A stretch of DNA of 6,657 nucleotides from an uncultured Clostridia bacterium (GTDB lineage Bacteria; Bacillota; Clostridia; Christensenellales; Aristaeellaceae), in the NCBI GenBank assembly GCA_947600345.1, contig CANQGC010000164.1, positions 1-6,657 of the forward strand, written 5' to 3'. The notes below the pieces were generated by a model, which was not told where the DNA came from, did not search any database, and saw nothing but the letters and a program-made list of their open reading frames with translations. Position numbers and translations under genes: made by a program. Positions 1 through 5,889 of this stretch are shown here, one piece after another. The first letter of the stretch is position 1; the number at the start of each line of letters is the position of its first letter.

Positions 1-950
1 CGGGAGACCGGGCGCAGCTGACCCATGCGGATCGTGCGCTCCTTCTTGGTGGTCAGCGCCTTCATGATCGGGGGCTGAATGACCGGCACCAGCGCCATGT
101 AGGAGTATGCCGCCACGGCGATCGCGCCCAGCAGGTGCGGCGCCAGCTTCGTGGTGACGAAGATGGCCGTCGGGCCGTCCGCGCCGCCGATGATGCCGAT
201 GGAGCCCGCCTCCTTGGCGGAGAAGCCCATGGCCTTCGCGCCGATGAAGGTCAGGAAGATGCCCAGCTGCGCGGCAGCGCCCAGCAGCAGGGACTTGGGG
301 TTCGCGATCAGCGGGGCAAAGTCGGTCATCGCGCCGACGCCCATGAAGATGATCGGCGGGAAGATGCCCAGCTTGACGCCGTGGTAGAGGTAGTACAGCA
401 GGCCCGCGTTCTGGGTCTGGAGGCTGTACTGCATCGTGCCGGTCACTTCATTGTAGCGCAGCACGATGTCCTGCACGTCCTTGCCCAGCACCTTGGCCTG
501 CACGACGGCATCGTGCAGCGTCGGGTAGTAGGTGTAGTGCCAGTGCTCCATCAGGCCCGCGGCCGGCAGGTTCGCCAGCAGCATGCCGAAGGCGATGGGC
601 AGAAGAAGCAGGGGCTCGAACTGCTTCACGATCGCCAGGTACAGCAGCAGGCAGGCCACCGCCATCATGGCGTACTGCCGCCAGGAGCCCTGGGCAAAGC
701 CCGTGGACTTGGCGATGCTGGCGAGGCCGGTGAATACGTTGATATCGGGATCCGCCGCCGCCTGTTGCGCCTCCAGCACCGCCGCGTCGACCGCGGCTTC
801 GTCGATCACCTCGGCGGGGATGTAGTCCCCGGCGGGGGCCGCCGAAACCTCCGCGGCCGTCTCGGCGAAGGCCCAGACGGTCAGCAGCGCGCACAGGATC
901 AGCAGGCATGCAAAGCAGCGCGCGCAGCTCATCTTTCTATGTTTCAACAT
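1..950 (-). CDS. mmdB: Na+-translocating acyl-CoA decarboxylase, beta subunit (OadB/GcdB/MmdB family), C-terminus cut off by window edge
   Basis: Integral membrane subunit that decarboxylates carboxybiotin and couples this to Na+ export. 316 codons are present; by comparison with Klebsiella OadB roughly a third of the family core is missing past the left edge. Family hallmarks are visible: KQFEPLLLLPIAFG (109-122), GVGAMTDFAPLIANP (204-218), GIIGGADGPTAIF (252-264) and AYSYMALVPVIQPPIMKAL (281-299). As I recall the Klebsiella sequence, D258 in GGADGPT matches essential Asp203 and Y284 matches Tyr229. The start at 950 is supported by AAGGAGG (959-965) 8 nt upstream; an in-frame ATG at 932 lacks such a site. 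The family core begins near residue 72. The first ~29 residues look like a signal peptide (basic start, hydrophobic core, WAFA-ET), followed by an acidic, Ala-rich stretch. It lies 31 bp after the biotin carrier gene, so is probably co-transcribed. Family assignment is secure; the substrate of the complex is inferred from neighbours. Confidence 0.95.
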   Translation of the reverse strand, partial: MLKHRKMSCARCFACLLILCALLTVWAFAETAAEVSAAPAGDYIPAEVIDEAAVDAAVLEAQQAAADPDINVFTGLASIAKSTGFAQGSWRQYAMMAVACLLLYLAIVKQFEPLLLLPIAFGMLLANLPAAGLMEHWHYTYYPTLHDAVVQAKVLGKDVQDIVLRYNEVTGTMQYSLQTQNAGLLYYLYHGVKLGIFPPIIFMGVGAMTDFAPLIANPKSLLLGAAAQLGIFLTFIGAKAMGFSAKEAGSIGIIGGADGPTAIFVTTKLAPHLLGAIAVAAYSYMALVPVIQPPIMKALTTKKERTIRMGQLRPVS

Positions 951-981
951 TCGCTTGCCCTCCTTACCGGTTCCGGGCAAT

Positions 982-1383
982 TTAGTTCAGGGAAACGAGC
1001 AGGTCGCCGGTGTTGACGGAGGCGCCCTTGGTCGCGGCTACGCTGGCCACCACGCCGTCGCGGGGAGCCATGATCTCGTTCTCCATCTTCATGGCCTCGA
1101 GGATCAGCAGGATGTCGCCCTTCTTGACGGACTGGCCGGCGGAAACCTTGATGTCGAGCACGGTGCCGGGCATCGGGGCGTTGACGGCCTCGGCGCCGGC
1201 GGGAGCGGTGGCCTTCGGGGCGGCGGCAGGAGCCGGAGCGGCCTTCGGGGCAGCCGGAGCGGCGGCGACGGGAGCGGCCACGGGGGCGGCGACGGGAGCG
1301 GCTGCGAACACGGGCGCGCCGCCGATCTCTTCCACTTCAACTTCGTAGGCGGTGCCGTTGACGGTGATATTGAACTTGCGCAT
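982..1383 (-). CDS. mmdC: Biotin carrier protein of the decarboxylase (biotinyl/lipoyl-attachment domain)
   Basis: Small 133-aa protein carrying the biotin that shuttles CO2 from the carboxyltransferase (alpha) to the membrane beta subunit. Residues 1-20 form a short beta-rich N-terminus (MRKFNITVNGTAYEVEVEEI). Residues about 22-66 are a flexible Ala/Pro linker built from repeated APVAAP-like units. The biotinyl domain spans about 68-133. It contains the attachment motif EAMKMENE with biotinylated Lys99, 34 residues from the C-terminus as is usual, and the conserved APMPGTV entry strand (69-75). The start is supported by AGGAGG (1392-1397) 8 nt upstream. The gene lies 82 bp downstream of mmdD, the largest gap within the operon, and that gap contains a perfect tandem duplication. 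A biotin ligase (BirA) encoded elsewhere would be needed. Very similar carriers serve oxaloacetate and glutaconyl-CoA decarboxylases, so the gene name follows the operon context. Confidence 0.95.
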   Translation of the reverse strand: MRKFNITVNGTAYEVEVEEIGGAPVFAAAPVAAPVAAPVAAAPAAPKAAPAPAAAPKATAPAGAEAVNAPMPGTVLDIKVSAGQSVKKGDILLILEAMKMENEIMAPRDGVVASVAATKGASVNTGDLLVSLN

Positions 1384-1395
1384 GATCTTATCCTC

Positions 1396-1437
1396 CTAAA
1401 AGCTCGAATGCTTGCTCTAAAAGCTCGAATGCTTGCT
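1396..1437. repeat. Perfect 21-bp tandem duplication between mmdD and mmdC
   Basis: The 21 bases at 1396-1416 are repeated exactly at 1417-1437; both copies begin CTAAAAGCTCGAATG on the plus strand. The flanking bases differ on each side, so there are exactly two units. On the coding (minus) strand the copy nearest the mmdC start ends TTTTAG and runs directly into GGAGG, so only this copy forms part of the ribosome binding site. Each unit contains AAGC and GCTT arms around a six-base loop, a weak hairpin at best. It looks like a recent slippage or duplication event, or a small spacer or RNA-processing element; no function can be assigned from sequence. Confidence 0.95.
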
Positions 1438-1465
1438 TATTTTTGCGCGGATCGCGTCCGCTGGA

Positions 1466-1837
1466 TCAGAACTTGTAGATTTGTTCGCGGCGGGCGGCGC
1501 CGTTCCAGCCGCTCACGCGGCGGACGCTGCGGACCACCAGGTTCTTGTTGCCACCGTCAAAGGCGGCGATGGCGGCGGAGATGGCGGCGATGACCTGCGG
1601 ATCGATTCCCGCGGGGGCCTCCTCCTCATAGATCTGGGGCTTCACCACCGGCACCGGCACCGGCGCGGGGGCCGGAACCGCGGGCGCGGCGGGCGCGGCC
1701 TTCGGCTTCGTGGCGGCCTGGAAGACCTTGCCCATGATCGTGATGCACACGATCAGTATGATCAGACCCAGGAACACGATGAACATGCCGACGACGGCGA
1801 CGATGCCGCCATAGCCCAGTGCGTTCAAAATATTCAT
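1466..1837 (-). CDS. mmdD: OadG-family small membrane subunit (gamma/delta) of the sodium-pump decarboxylase
   Basis: 123-aa single-pass membrane subunit that in this family stabilises the complex and links the soluble carboxyltransferase to the membrane beta subunit. One hydrophobic helix spans about residues 12-36 (IVAVVGMFIVFLGLIILIV and onward). A Pro/Ala/Val-rich linker follows (43-68). The C-terminal segment holds family-typical features: DPQVIAAISAAIAAFDGG (79-96) and VVRSVRRVSGW (101-111), then RREQIYKF at the very end. The ATG at 1837 has AAGGAGG (1845-1851) overlapping the mmdA stop codon, which implies translational coupling to mmdA. No separate mmdE-type epsilon gene is seen beside it, unlike the five-gene Veillonella cluster as I recall it. 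It is equivalent to OadG in oxaloacetate decarboxylases; the name MmdD follows the A-D-C-B gene order. Confidence 0.92.
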   Translation of the reverse strand: MNILNALGYGGIVAVVGMFIVFLGLIILIVCITIMGKVFQAATKPKAAPAAPAVPAPAPVPVPVVKPQIYEEEAPAGIDPQVIAAISAAIAAFDGGNKNLVVRSVRRVSGWNGAARREQIYKF

Positions 1838-1844
1838 GTTACGC

Positions 1845-1852
1845 CCTCCTTA
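1845..1852 (-). promoter_or_regulatory. mmdD ribosome binding site overlapping the mmdA stop codon
   Basis: On the minus strand the mmdA stop TAA (1850-1852) is the beginning of TAAGGAGG, whose AAGGAGG lies 7 nt before the mmdD ATG. Ribosomes ending on mmdA are therefore delivered directly onto the mmdD start. This is a typical arrangement for subunits needed in fixed proportion. Coupling itself is inferred. Confidence 0.8.
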
Positions 1853-3325
1853 CAGCGGCATGTTGCCGTGCTTCTTGGCGGGCTTGGAGTCGCGCTTGCC
1901 CGCGAGCATCTCGATCGCGGCGGCGATCATCTGGCGGGTCTGGGCGGGCTCGATCACGTCGTCCACGTAGCCGAGCTTGGCGGCGTTGACGCCGTCGGCC
2001 ACGTCTTCCACGTACTTCTCTTCCAGCTCCGCGCGCTTGGCGATGGGATCATCCGCGCCCTTGAGCTCGTCGGCGCAGTTCAGCTGCACGGCAATCTTCG
2101 GGGTGATGGCGCTGATGCAGGCGCCCGGCCAGGCGTAGACCACGTCGGCGGTGGCCCGGGAGGCCAGCGCGGCGTAGCTCGTGCCCACGGCGTTGCCCGC
2201 GATCAGGGCGATGCGCGGGGTCGTGGCCTCGGCGTAGGCGAACATCAGCTGCGCCGTAGCGCGGGAGAGCTCGCCCTGGGGAGCGGCGCTCACCTTCACG
2301 CCCAGGGAATCCACCACGGTGATCACCGGGATGGAGAAGCAATCGCAGAAGTTGATGAAGCGGGCGGCCTTCTTGCTGCCGTAAACGGTCAGCCTGCCGT
2401 CGTCTTTGGAGGGCTGGTTGGCCACGAAGCCCACGGTGGCGCCGCCGACCCTGGCGATCGCGGTGACCATGGAGGGCGCAAAGTCGGCGCTGAGCTCCAC
2501 GATCTCGTTCATATCGGCCACGCGGCGCAATATCTCGCGCACGTCCTCCACGCCGGAGATGGCGTTGAGGTCGGAGAGCTCCCGGTTGACGTCGTCCTGG
2601 CAGGGAGCCTCGGCGGTGTCCAGATTGTTGGCCGGAAGCATGGAGACCAGCTTGCGCGCCAGCGCGATGGCCTCCTCATCGGTTTCGGCGGTGAGCTGCG
2701 CCAGGCCGGACTTGACGCTGGCGGCGGGGCCGGCGATGTCTTCCAGGCTGACTTCCTTGCCCGACACGGCGGAGACCACCGCGGGGCCATTGACGAACAG
2801 CGAGCCGTTCTTGCTCATCACGCAGATGTCGCTCATGCCGGCCAGCGCGGAGGCAATGCCGCCGCAGGGGCCCAGAACGAGCGCGACCTGGGGCACCACG
2901 CCGGAGATGGCGTTGGACTTGCCGGCCATCATCGCGTAGGCGTTCATCGCGTCGATGCCCTCGTCCAGGCGGGCACCGGCGGTGTCGAGGATCGACACCA
3001 CGGGAGCGCCGGTCTTCTCGGCAAGCTCCATCACCTTCGAGACCTTGCGGGCGTGAGCGGCGCCCACGGAGCCGCCCTTGACGGTGAAGTCCTGGGCGTA
3101 GACGTAGACGGGGCTTCCGTCGATCAGGCCGTAGCCCGTGACCACGCCGGCCTCGGAGTTCAGCACGTCCAGCTCGACGAAGCTTGCCGCATCCAGCAGC
3201 AGGCCGATGCGCTCACGGGCGATGAGCTTGCCGGCCTTCTTCTGCTGAGCGCACAGTTCCGGGTCGCCCTTCAGGATCGCCAGCTTGCGCTCGCGAACCA
3301 CGGGCAGATTGCGTTCAACATTCAT
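1850..3325 (-). CDS. mmdA: Biotin-dependent acyl-CoA carboxyltransferase, alpha subunit (MmdA/PccB family; probably methylmalonyl-CoA decarboxylase)
   Basis: 491-aa soluble enzyme of the crotonase-fold carboxyltransferase family, expected to transfer CO2 from a carboxyacyl-CoA (probably methylmalonyl-CoA) to biotin on MmdC. N-domain features include GKLIARERIGLLLD (32-45), KGGSVGAAHARK (83-94), DTAGARLDEG (114-123) and GPCGGIASALAG (152-163). C-domain features include GFVANQP (299-305), SKKAARFINFCDCF (317-330), AYAEATTP (363-370) and AWPGACISAITP (398-409). Length is slightly below the ~510 aa usual for MmdA and too short for GcdA. The second oxyanion loop reads GNAVGTSY where classical members have about KAYGGAY, and DSLGVKVS replaces about DVPGFLPG, so this is a divergent subfamily. 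The ATG at 3325 has GGAGGG (3332-3337) 6 nt upstream. It is the first gene of the A-D-C-B operon. Family is certain; methylmalonyl-CoA as substrate is inferred from operon type. Confidence 0.88.
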   Translation of the reverse strand: MNVERNLPVVRERKLAILKGDPELCAQQKKAGKLIARERIGLLLDAASFVELDVLNSEAGVVTGYGLIDGSPVYVYAQDFTVKGGSVGAAHARKVSKVMELAEKTGAPVVSILDTAGARLDEGIDAMNAYAMMAGKSNAISGVVPQVALVLGPCGGIASALAGMSDICVMSKNGSLFVNGPAVVSAVSGKEVSLEDIAGPAASVKSGLAQLTAETDEEAIALARKLVSMLPANNLDTAEAPCQDDVNRELSDLNAISGVEDVREILRRVADMNEIVELSADFAPSMVTAIARVGGATVGFVANQPSKDDGRLTVYGSKKAARFINFCDCFSIPVITVVDSLGVKVSAAPQGELSRATAQLMFAYAEATTPRIALIAGNAVGTSYAALASRATADVVYAWPGACISAITPKIAVQLNCADELKGADDPIAKRAELEEKYVEDVADGVNAAKLGYVDDVIEPAQTRQMIAAAIEMLAGKRDSKPAKKHGNMPL

Positions 3326-3382
3326 ATCTTTCCCTCCACAAGCAAAAATGTTTGGCAGAAAACCAATGAACCCAAATTCATC

Positions 3383-3415
3383 ATTCTATAAGACTTCCTA
3401 TATTCCTTCTACCAA
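3383..3415 (-). promoter_or_regulatory. Possible promoter of the mmd operon (weak)
   Basis: The mmd operon must start in the AT-rich gap before mmdA. On the minus strand CTTATAGAAT (3383-3392) offers a -10-like element (TATAGA or TAGAAT), with TTGGTA (3410-3415) as a poor -35 at 19-21 bp. Another -35-like TTGAAA lies at 3426-3431 but is badly spaced. No good consensus pair is present, so the operon may use an activator or another sigma factor. No known operator was recognised. Confidence 0.25.
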
Positions 3416-3513
3416 TTGCGTTAAATTTCAAGATATGCGCACAATTTGACTAAATCTTAGCGGAATGCGAAATATTTATTCCCGGTCCGGTCGCAATTGT
3501 CACAGCGATGTCT

Positions 3514-3542
3514 TTGAGTATCCGTTCCGTTTTTGGTATAAT
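3514..3542 (+). promoter_or_regulatory. Sigma-70/SigA-type extended -10 promoter for the 3591 gene
   Basis: TTGAGT (3514-3519) and a perfect TATAAT (3537-3542) are separated by 17 bp. A TGn extension (3534-3536) precedes the -10, so transcription should begin near 3549. This excludes an upstream in-frame ATG at 3465 as the start of the following gene and leaves a leader of about 40 nt. Confidence 0.85.
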
Positions 3543-3577
3543 GTATTGTGTATTTCTAGAAGCATCGAAAACCCTCG

Positions 3578-3584
3578 AAAGGTG
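3578..3584 (+). promoter_or_regulatory. Ribosome binding site selecting the ATG at 3591
   Basis: AAAGGTG lies 6 nt before the ATG at 3591. It is weaker than the AGGAGG sites of the decarboxylase genes. With the promoter just upstream it fixes the start; the next in-frame ATG (3603) is a less well placed alternative. Confidence 0.75.
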
Positions 3585-3590
3585 ACGCTT

Positions 3591-5732
3591 ATGCAAGCTA
3601 CGATGACATCCAACGCGCGCGTTTCCTCGCCGCGCTTGCACCTTGCCCGGCGCGGATACATGGTGCGCTCCGAAAAGCGCCCCAGCCCCGCGTCCCAGCA
3701 AACTTCCGGGCAGCAGGACGGAGGCCAGGGCCGGCCGCCCCGGCGGCCCCACCACGCGGGCTTTCCGTACAAGCTGTTGACGATCCTGCTGCTGGTGCTG
3801 TTCTGGCCCATCGGCATGATACTGCTGTGGCGGCGCAGGCTGAAGTGGAACACGCTCATGAAGCTCTTCACCAGCGCCATCACGCTGATGCTTTGCGTGC
3901 TGCTGTGGGGCTTCGCCCTGACGGTGCAGACCGGCAACCCGCGCGTCACCGCCGTGCAGGACAGCGTCATCGGCGCCGCCGATACCGTCCTGGATTCCGT
4001 ATCCGACTTCAGCGTCCGCATGGGCGAGCGCGCGGAGCTCTCGATCGAGGCGCTCCACGACATCCTCGAGGTCTACGAGGATCAGGCCCTGATGAAGACC
4101 GCGGATTTCATCGACTGGGGCGTCGAAAAATCCCAGCAGCTGCGCGCGCGCTTCAGCAGCGCGGATGAGGACGAACCCGACGCGCAGCCCACCGACGCCG
4201 AGCAGGAGGCCGCCGAAGGCCCGGAATCCGAGCCCGCGCCCTCCCCCACCGGCCGGATTGACTCCGGCGCGCCCGGCGCCGCTCCCACCGACCTCGAGCC
4301 GGAGGAGACCGGCGAGGCGAAGGCCGCTCCCCGGGCGAGCGCTCCCGCCCAGCCCAGGCAGCCCGCCGCCACCAGCGTGCCCGCCGCCGAGCTGCACGTA
4401 AGCGCGGAGGACGAGGAACTGCCGGTCTACATACCCGCCGCCGCGCCCGATCCCCAGGCCGGCACCGCGCTGAGCGCGGGCCTGCTCCAGCGCTCTGGCG
4501 TGCTCCAGCCGGGCGACGCCGCCTCGGAGACGCCCGAGCCCACTCCGGAGCCCACCCCCGAGGTGTCGGAGTTCGCCGTGAAGCCCGCCGGGGAGGCCAC
4601 CGTATACTATAACGCCGGATCCGGCAGGTACTACCACATGCACTCCTCCTGCGGCTCCATGAAGACCGCCCCGGCCCACAAGTTTGCCGAGACCGCGGAT
4701 TCCGAGCACCGGCCCTGCAGCAGCTGCGGCGCGCCCGCCAAGGAGCTGCTGGACGAGGAGTACGTCGTCTGGGTCGACGAGAATGGCCTGGCCCACCTGA
4801 GCGACGAGTGCGCCTCCTTCCAGGGCGAGTGGAGCCTGGAGTCCGCCGCCGACGCCATCGAGGCTGGGCGCGAGGGCTGCCCGGACTGCCTCGCGGACCT
4901 CTACCTGCAGGCCGTTGAAGACGGCAGTCCCATAACGCTGACGTGGATCGTGGAGCCCGAGGCCACGGAAGAACCCGAGGCCACGGAAACGCCCGAGGCC
5001 ACGGAAACCGCAGAGGCCACGGATGAGCCTGAGGCCACCGATGAACCCGAGGCCACAGAAGAGCCCGAGGCTACCGACGAACCTGAGGCCACGGACGAAC
5101 CTGAAGCCACAGATGAACCCGAAGCTACGGATGAGCCCGAAGCCACGGACGAGCCTGAGGCCACGGATGAATCCGAAGCCACGGACGAGCCCGAGGCCAC
5201 CGACGAGCCCGAGGCTTCGGCCGAGCCCGACGCCTTCCCGGAGGCCACGGAGGAGCCCTTCGTGGTCACTCCCCGCACGACGCTCAAGCCCGTGCCCGAG
5301 CTCACGGTCTACCACACGCCCAACGGCACCTACTACCATACGAACGACCACTGCTCCGGCATGACCGGCGGCAAGCCCTACACGCTGGCGGAGAGCGTGG
5401 AAGCCGGCTTCAAGCAGTGCCCGGTCTGCGGCGCGCCCGCGGAGGACGCGGGCTCCACCCTCACCCTCTGGCTGGACGAGCAGGACATCTGCCACGTCAG
5501 CGACGAGTGCAAGAGCTTCCATGGCGAGTACAGGCTGATCGCCCGCGACGAGGCCCTGGCCCAGCACCTGGCCGGATGCTCCCGCTGCGGCGGCGCGGAT
5601 TACCTGATGCCCGGCTCCGTGATGGACACCTACGTTGTGATCCAGCCGACGCTGGCCCCCGAGTCCACGGAGGATGCCGATGCGTCGGCCGAGCCGGAAG
5701 CCACGGAGGAAGCTGCGGAGGATGCCGCCTGA
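3591..5732 (+). CDS. Membrane-anchored surface protein with four His-Cys3 putative zinc modules and a PEATDE repeat; function unknown
   Basis: 713 aa; I do not recognise a named family. Residues 1-60 are basic and Pro/Gln-rich. Two hydrophobic segments follow (about 62-80 and 91-112), separated by a basic loop (RRRLKWNTLMK). The FWPIGMILLWRRRLKWN stretch resembles the anchor of many Clostridia envelope proteins. The rest is probably extracytoplasmic: a helix-prone region (about 116-190), an acidic Ala/Pro/Glu linker (190-335), His-Cys3 modules at 337-380 and 391-433, fifteen hexapeptides (455-544), then a second module pair (571-614, 623-666) and an acidic tail. Each module reads H-x4-C-x21/22-C-x2-C, suggesting a zinc knuckle like those on some Firmicutes exported nucleases or the Ada N-domain. 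No catalytic domain is visible. It is transcribed alone, away from the mmd operon. Topology (N-terminus in or out) is unclear because the loop between the hydrophobic segments is basic. Confidence 0.85.
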   Translation: MQATMTSNARVSSPRLHLARRGYMVRSEKRPSPASQQTSGQQDGGQGRPPRRPHHAGFPYKLLTILLLVLFWPIGMILLWRRRLKWNTLMKLFTSAITLMLCVLLWGFALTVQTGNPRVTAVQDSVIGAADTVLDSVSDFSVRMGERAELSIEALHDILEVYEDQALMKTADFIDWGVEKSQQLRARFSSADEDEPDAQPTDAEQEAAEGPESEPAPSPTGRIDSGAPGAAPTDLEPEETGEAKAAPRASAPAQPRQPAATSVPAAELHVSAEDEELPVYIPAAAPDPQAGTALSAGLLQRSGVLQPGDAASETPEPTPEPTPEVSEFAVKPAGEATVYYNAGSGRYYHMHSSCGSMKTAPAHKFAETADSEHRPCSSCGAPAKELLDEEYVVWVDENGLAHLSDECASFQGEWSLESAADAIEAGREGCPDCLADLYLQAVEDGSPITLTWIVEPEATEEPEATETPEATETAEATDEPEATDEPEATEEPEATDEPEATDEPEATDEPEATDEPEATDEPEATDESEATDEPEATDEPEASAEPDAFPEATEEPFVVTPRTTLKPVPELTVYHTPNGTYYHTNDHCSGMTGGKPYTLAESVEAGFKQCPVCGAPAEDAGSTLTLWLDEQDICHVSDECKSFHGEYRLIARDEALAQHLAGCSRCGGADYLMPGSVMDTYVVIQPTLAPESTEDADASAEPEATEEAAEDAA
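4599..5588 (+). other. Duplicated pair of H-x4-C-x21/22-C-x2-C modules within the surface protein
   Basis: Ligand sets in residue numbers of the 3591 protein are: H349/C354/C376/C379; H402/C407/C430/C433; H583/C588/C610/C613; H635/C640/C663/C666. The first and third modules (A type) share a VYxxxxGxYYH start and end CGAPA. The second and fourth (B type) share W-[VL]-D-E, H-[LV]-S-D-E-C and a 22-residue gap before CxxC. The A-to-B histidine spacing is 53 and 52 residues, so an A-B unit was duplicated as a whole. Zinc binding is inferred from the ligand pattern. Confidence 0.85.
4953..5222 (+). repeat. Fifteen in-frame 18-bp units coding EPEATD-type hexapeptides
   Basis: Residues 455-544 of the 3591 protein are fifteen consecutive hexapeptides, mostly EPEATD or EPEATE, with variants TPEATE, TAEATD, ESEATD and EPEASA. 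Codons vary silently between units (GAG/GAA, GCC/GCT, ACG/ACA/ACC, GAT/GAC), so the array is not freshly expanded at DNA level and looks held by selection on the peptide. Unit length is a multiple of three, so slippage changes length without breaking the frame. It probably acts as an extended acidic spacer between the two module pairs. Confidence 0.95.
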
Positions 5733-5748
5733 TTCCGCGATCCCGATC

Positions 5749-5779
5749 CTCCCCCGGACGAGTTCCGGGGGAGTTTTTT
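5749..5779 (+). terminator. Intrinsic terminator after the 3591 gene
   Basis: A perfect 10-bp GC-rich stem (5749-5758 pairs with 5764-5773, CTCCCCCGGA against TCCGGGGGAG) has a 5-nt loop and is followed at once by six T (5774-5779). It lies 16 bp after the TGA of the surface protein gene and separates it from the next gene, which has its own promoter. Confidence 0.95.
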
Positions 5780-5842
5780 GCGGATTCTTGAAAATTTTGG
5801 CGGCGATGGCGCAAAAAGGGCTGTACCAAAGCGTCGGTTCTG

Positions 5843-5851
5843 TGCTATAAT
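5843..5851 (+). promoter_or_regulatory. Extended -10 promoter for the 5890 gene
   Basis: TGCTATAAT (5843-5851) is a perfect TATAAT with a TGn extension. No good -35 hexamer lies 16-18 bp upstream (the area reads CTGTACCA), which fits an extended -10 promoter. Transcription would begin near 5858, giving a leader of about 30 nt. Confidence 0.7.
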
Positions 5852-5889
5852 ATTTGCAAACGTTGAGTATCTGGAAAGGAATGAACCGA

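Noticed and set aside
135..1016. A plus-strand open frame of 293 codons opposite mmdB
   Set aside because: mmdB on the other strand is unmistakable from its motifs, and this frame resembles no protein.
1433..3391. A 652-codon open frame on the plus strand across mmdD and mmdA, rich in His/Gly/Asp
   Set aside because: It lies opposite two genes with strong family motifs and ribosome binding sites. Its composition is typical of an antisense shadow in GC-rich DNA, and it has no plausible ribosome binding site or domain.
3413..3499. Inverted CAATTGCG (3413-3420) and CGCAATTG (3492-3499) flanking the divergent region as a possible operator pair
   Set aside because: An 8-bp inverted match with a palindromic AATT core is expected by chance about this often in a gap of this size, and no third copy or known operator consensus supports it.
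3465..3590. Upstream in-frame ATG at 3465 as an alternative start of the surface protein
   Set aside because: The promoter at 3514-3542 places the transcript start downstream of it, and only the ATG at 3591 has a well-spaced ribosome binding site.
3326..3590. Riboswitch or small RNA in the divergent intergenic region
   Set aside because: No strong stem-loops, intrinsic terminator or recognised riboswitch core was seen; the leaders on both sides appear short.
4953..5222. Possible CRISPR-like or DNA-level repeat array
   Set aside because: The units are contiguous 18-bp codon repeats without spacers, inside a reading frame with silent variation, so this is a protein repeat.
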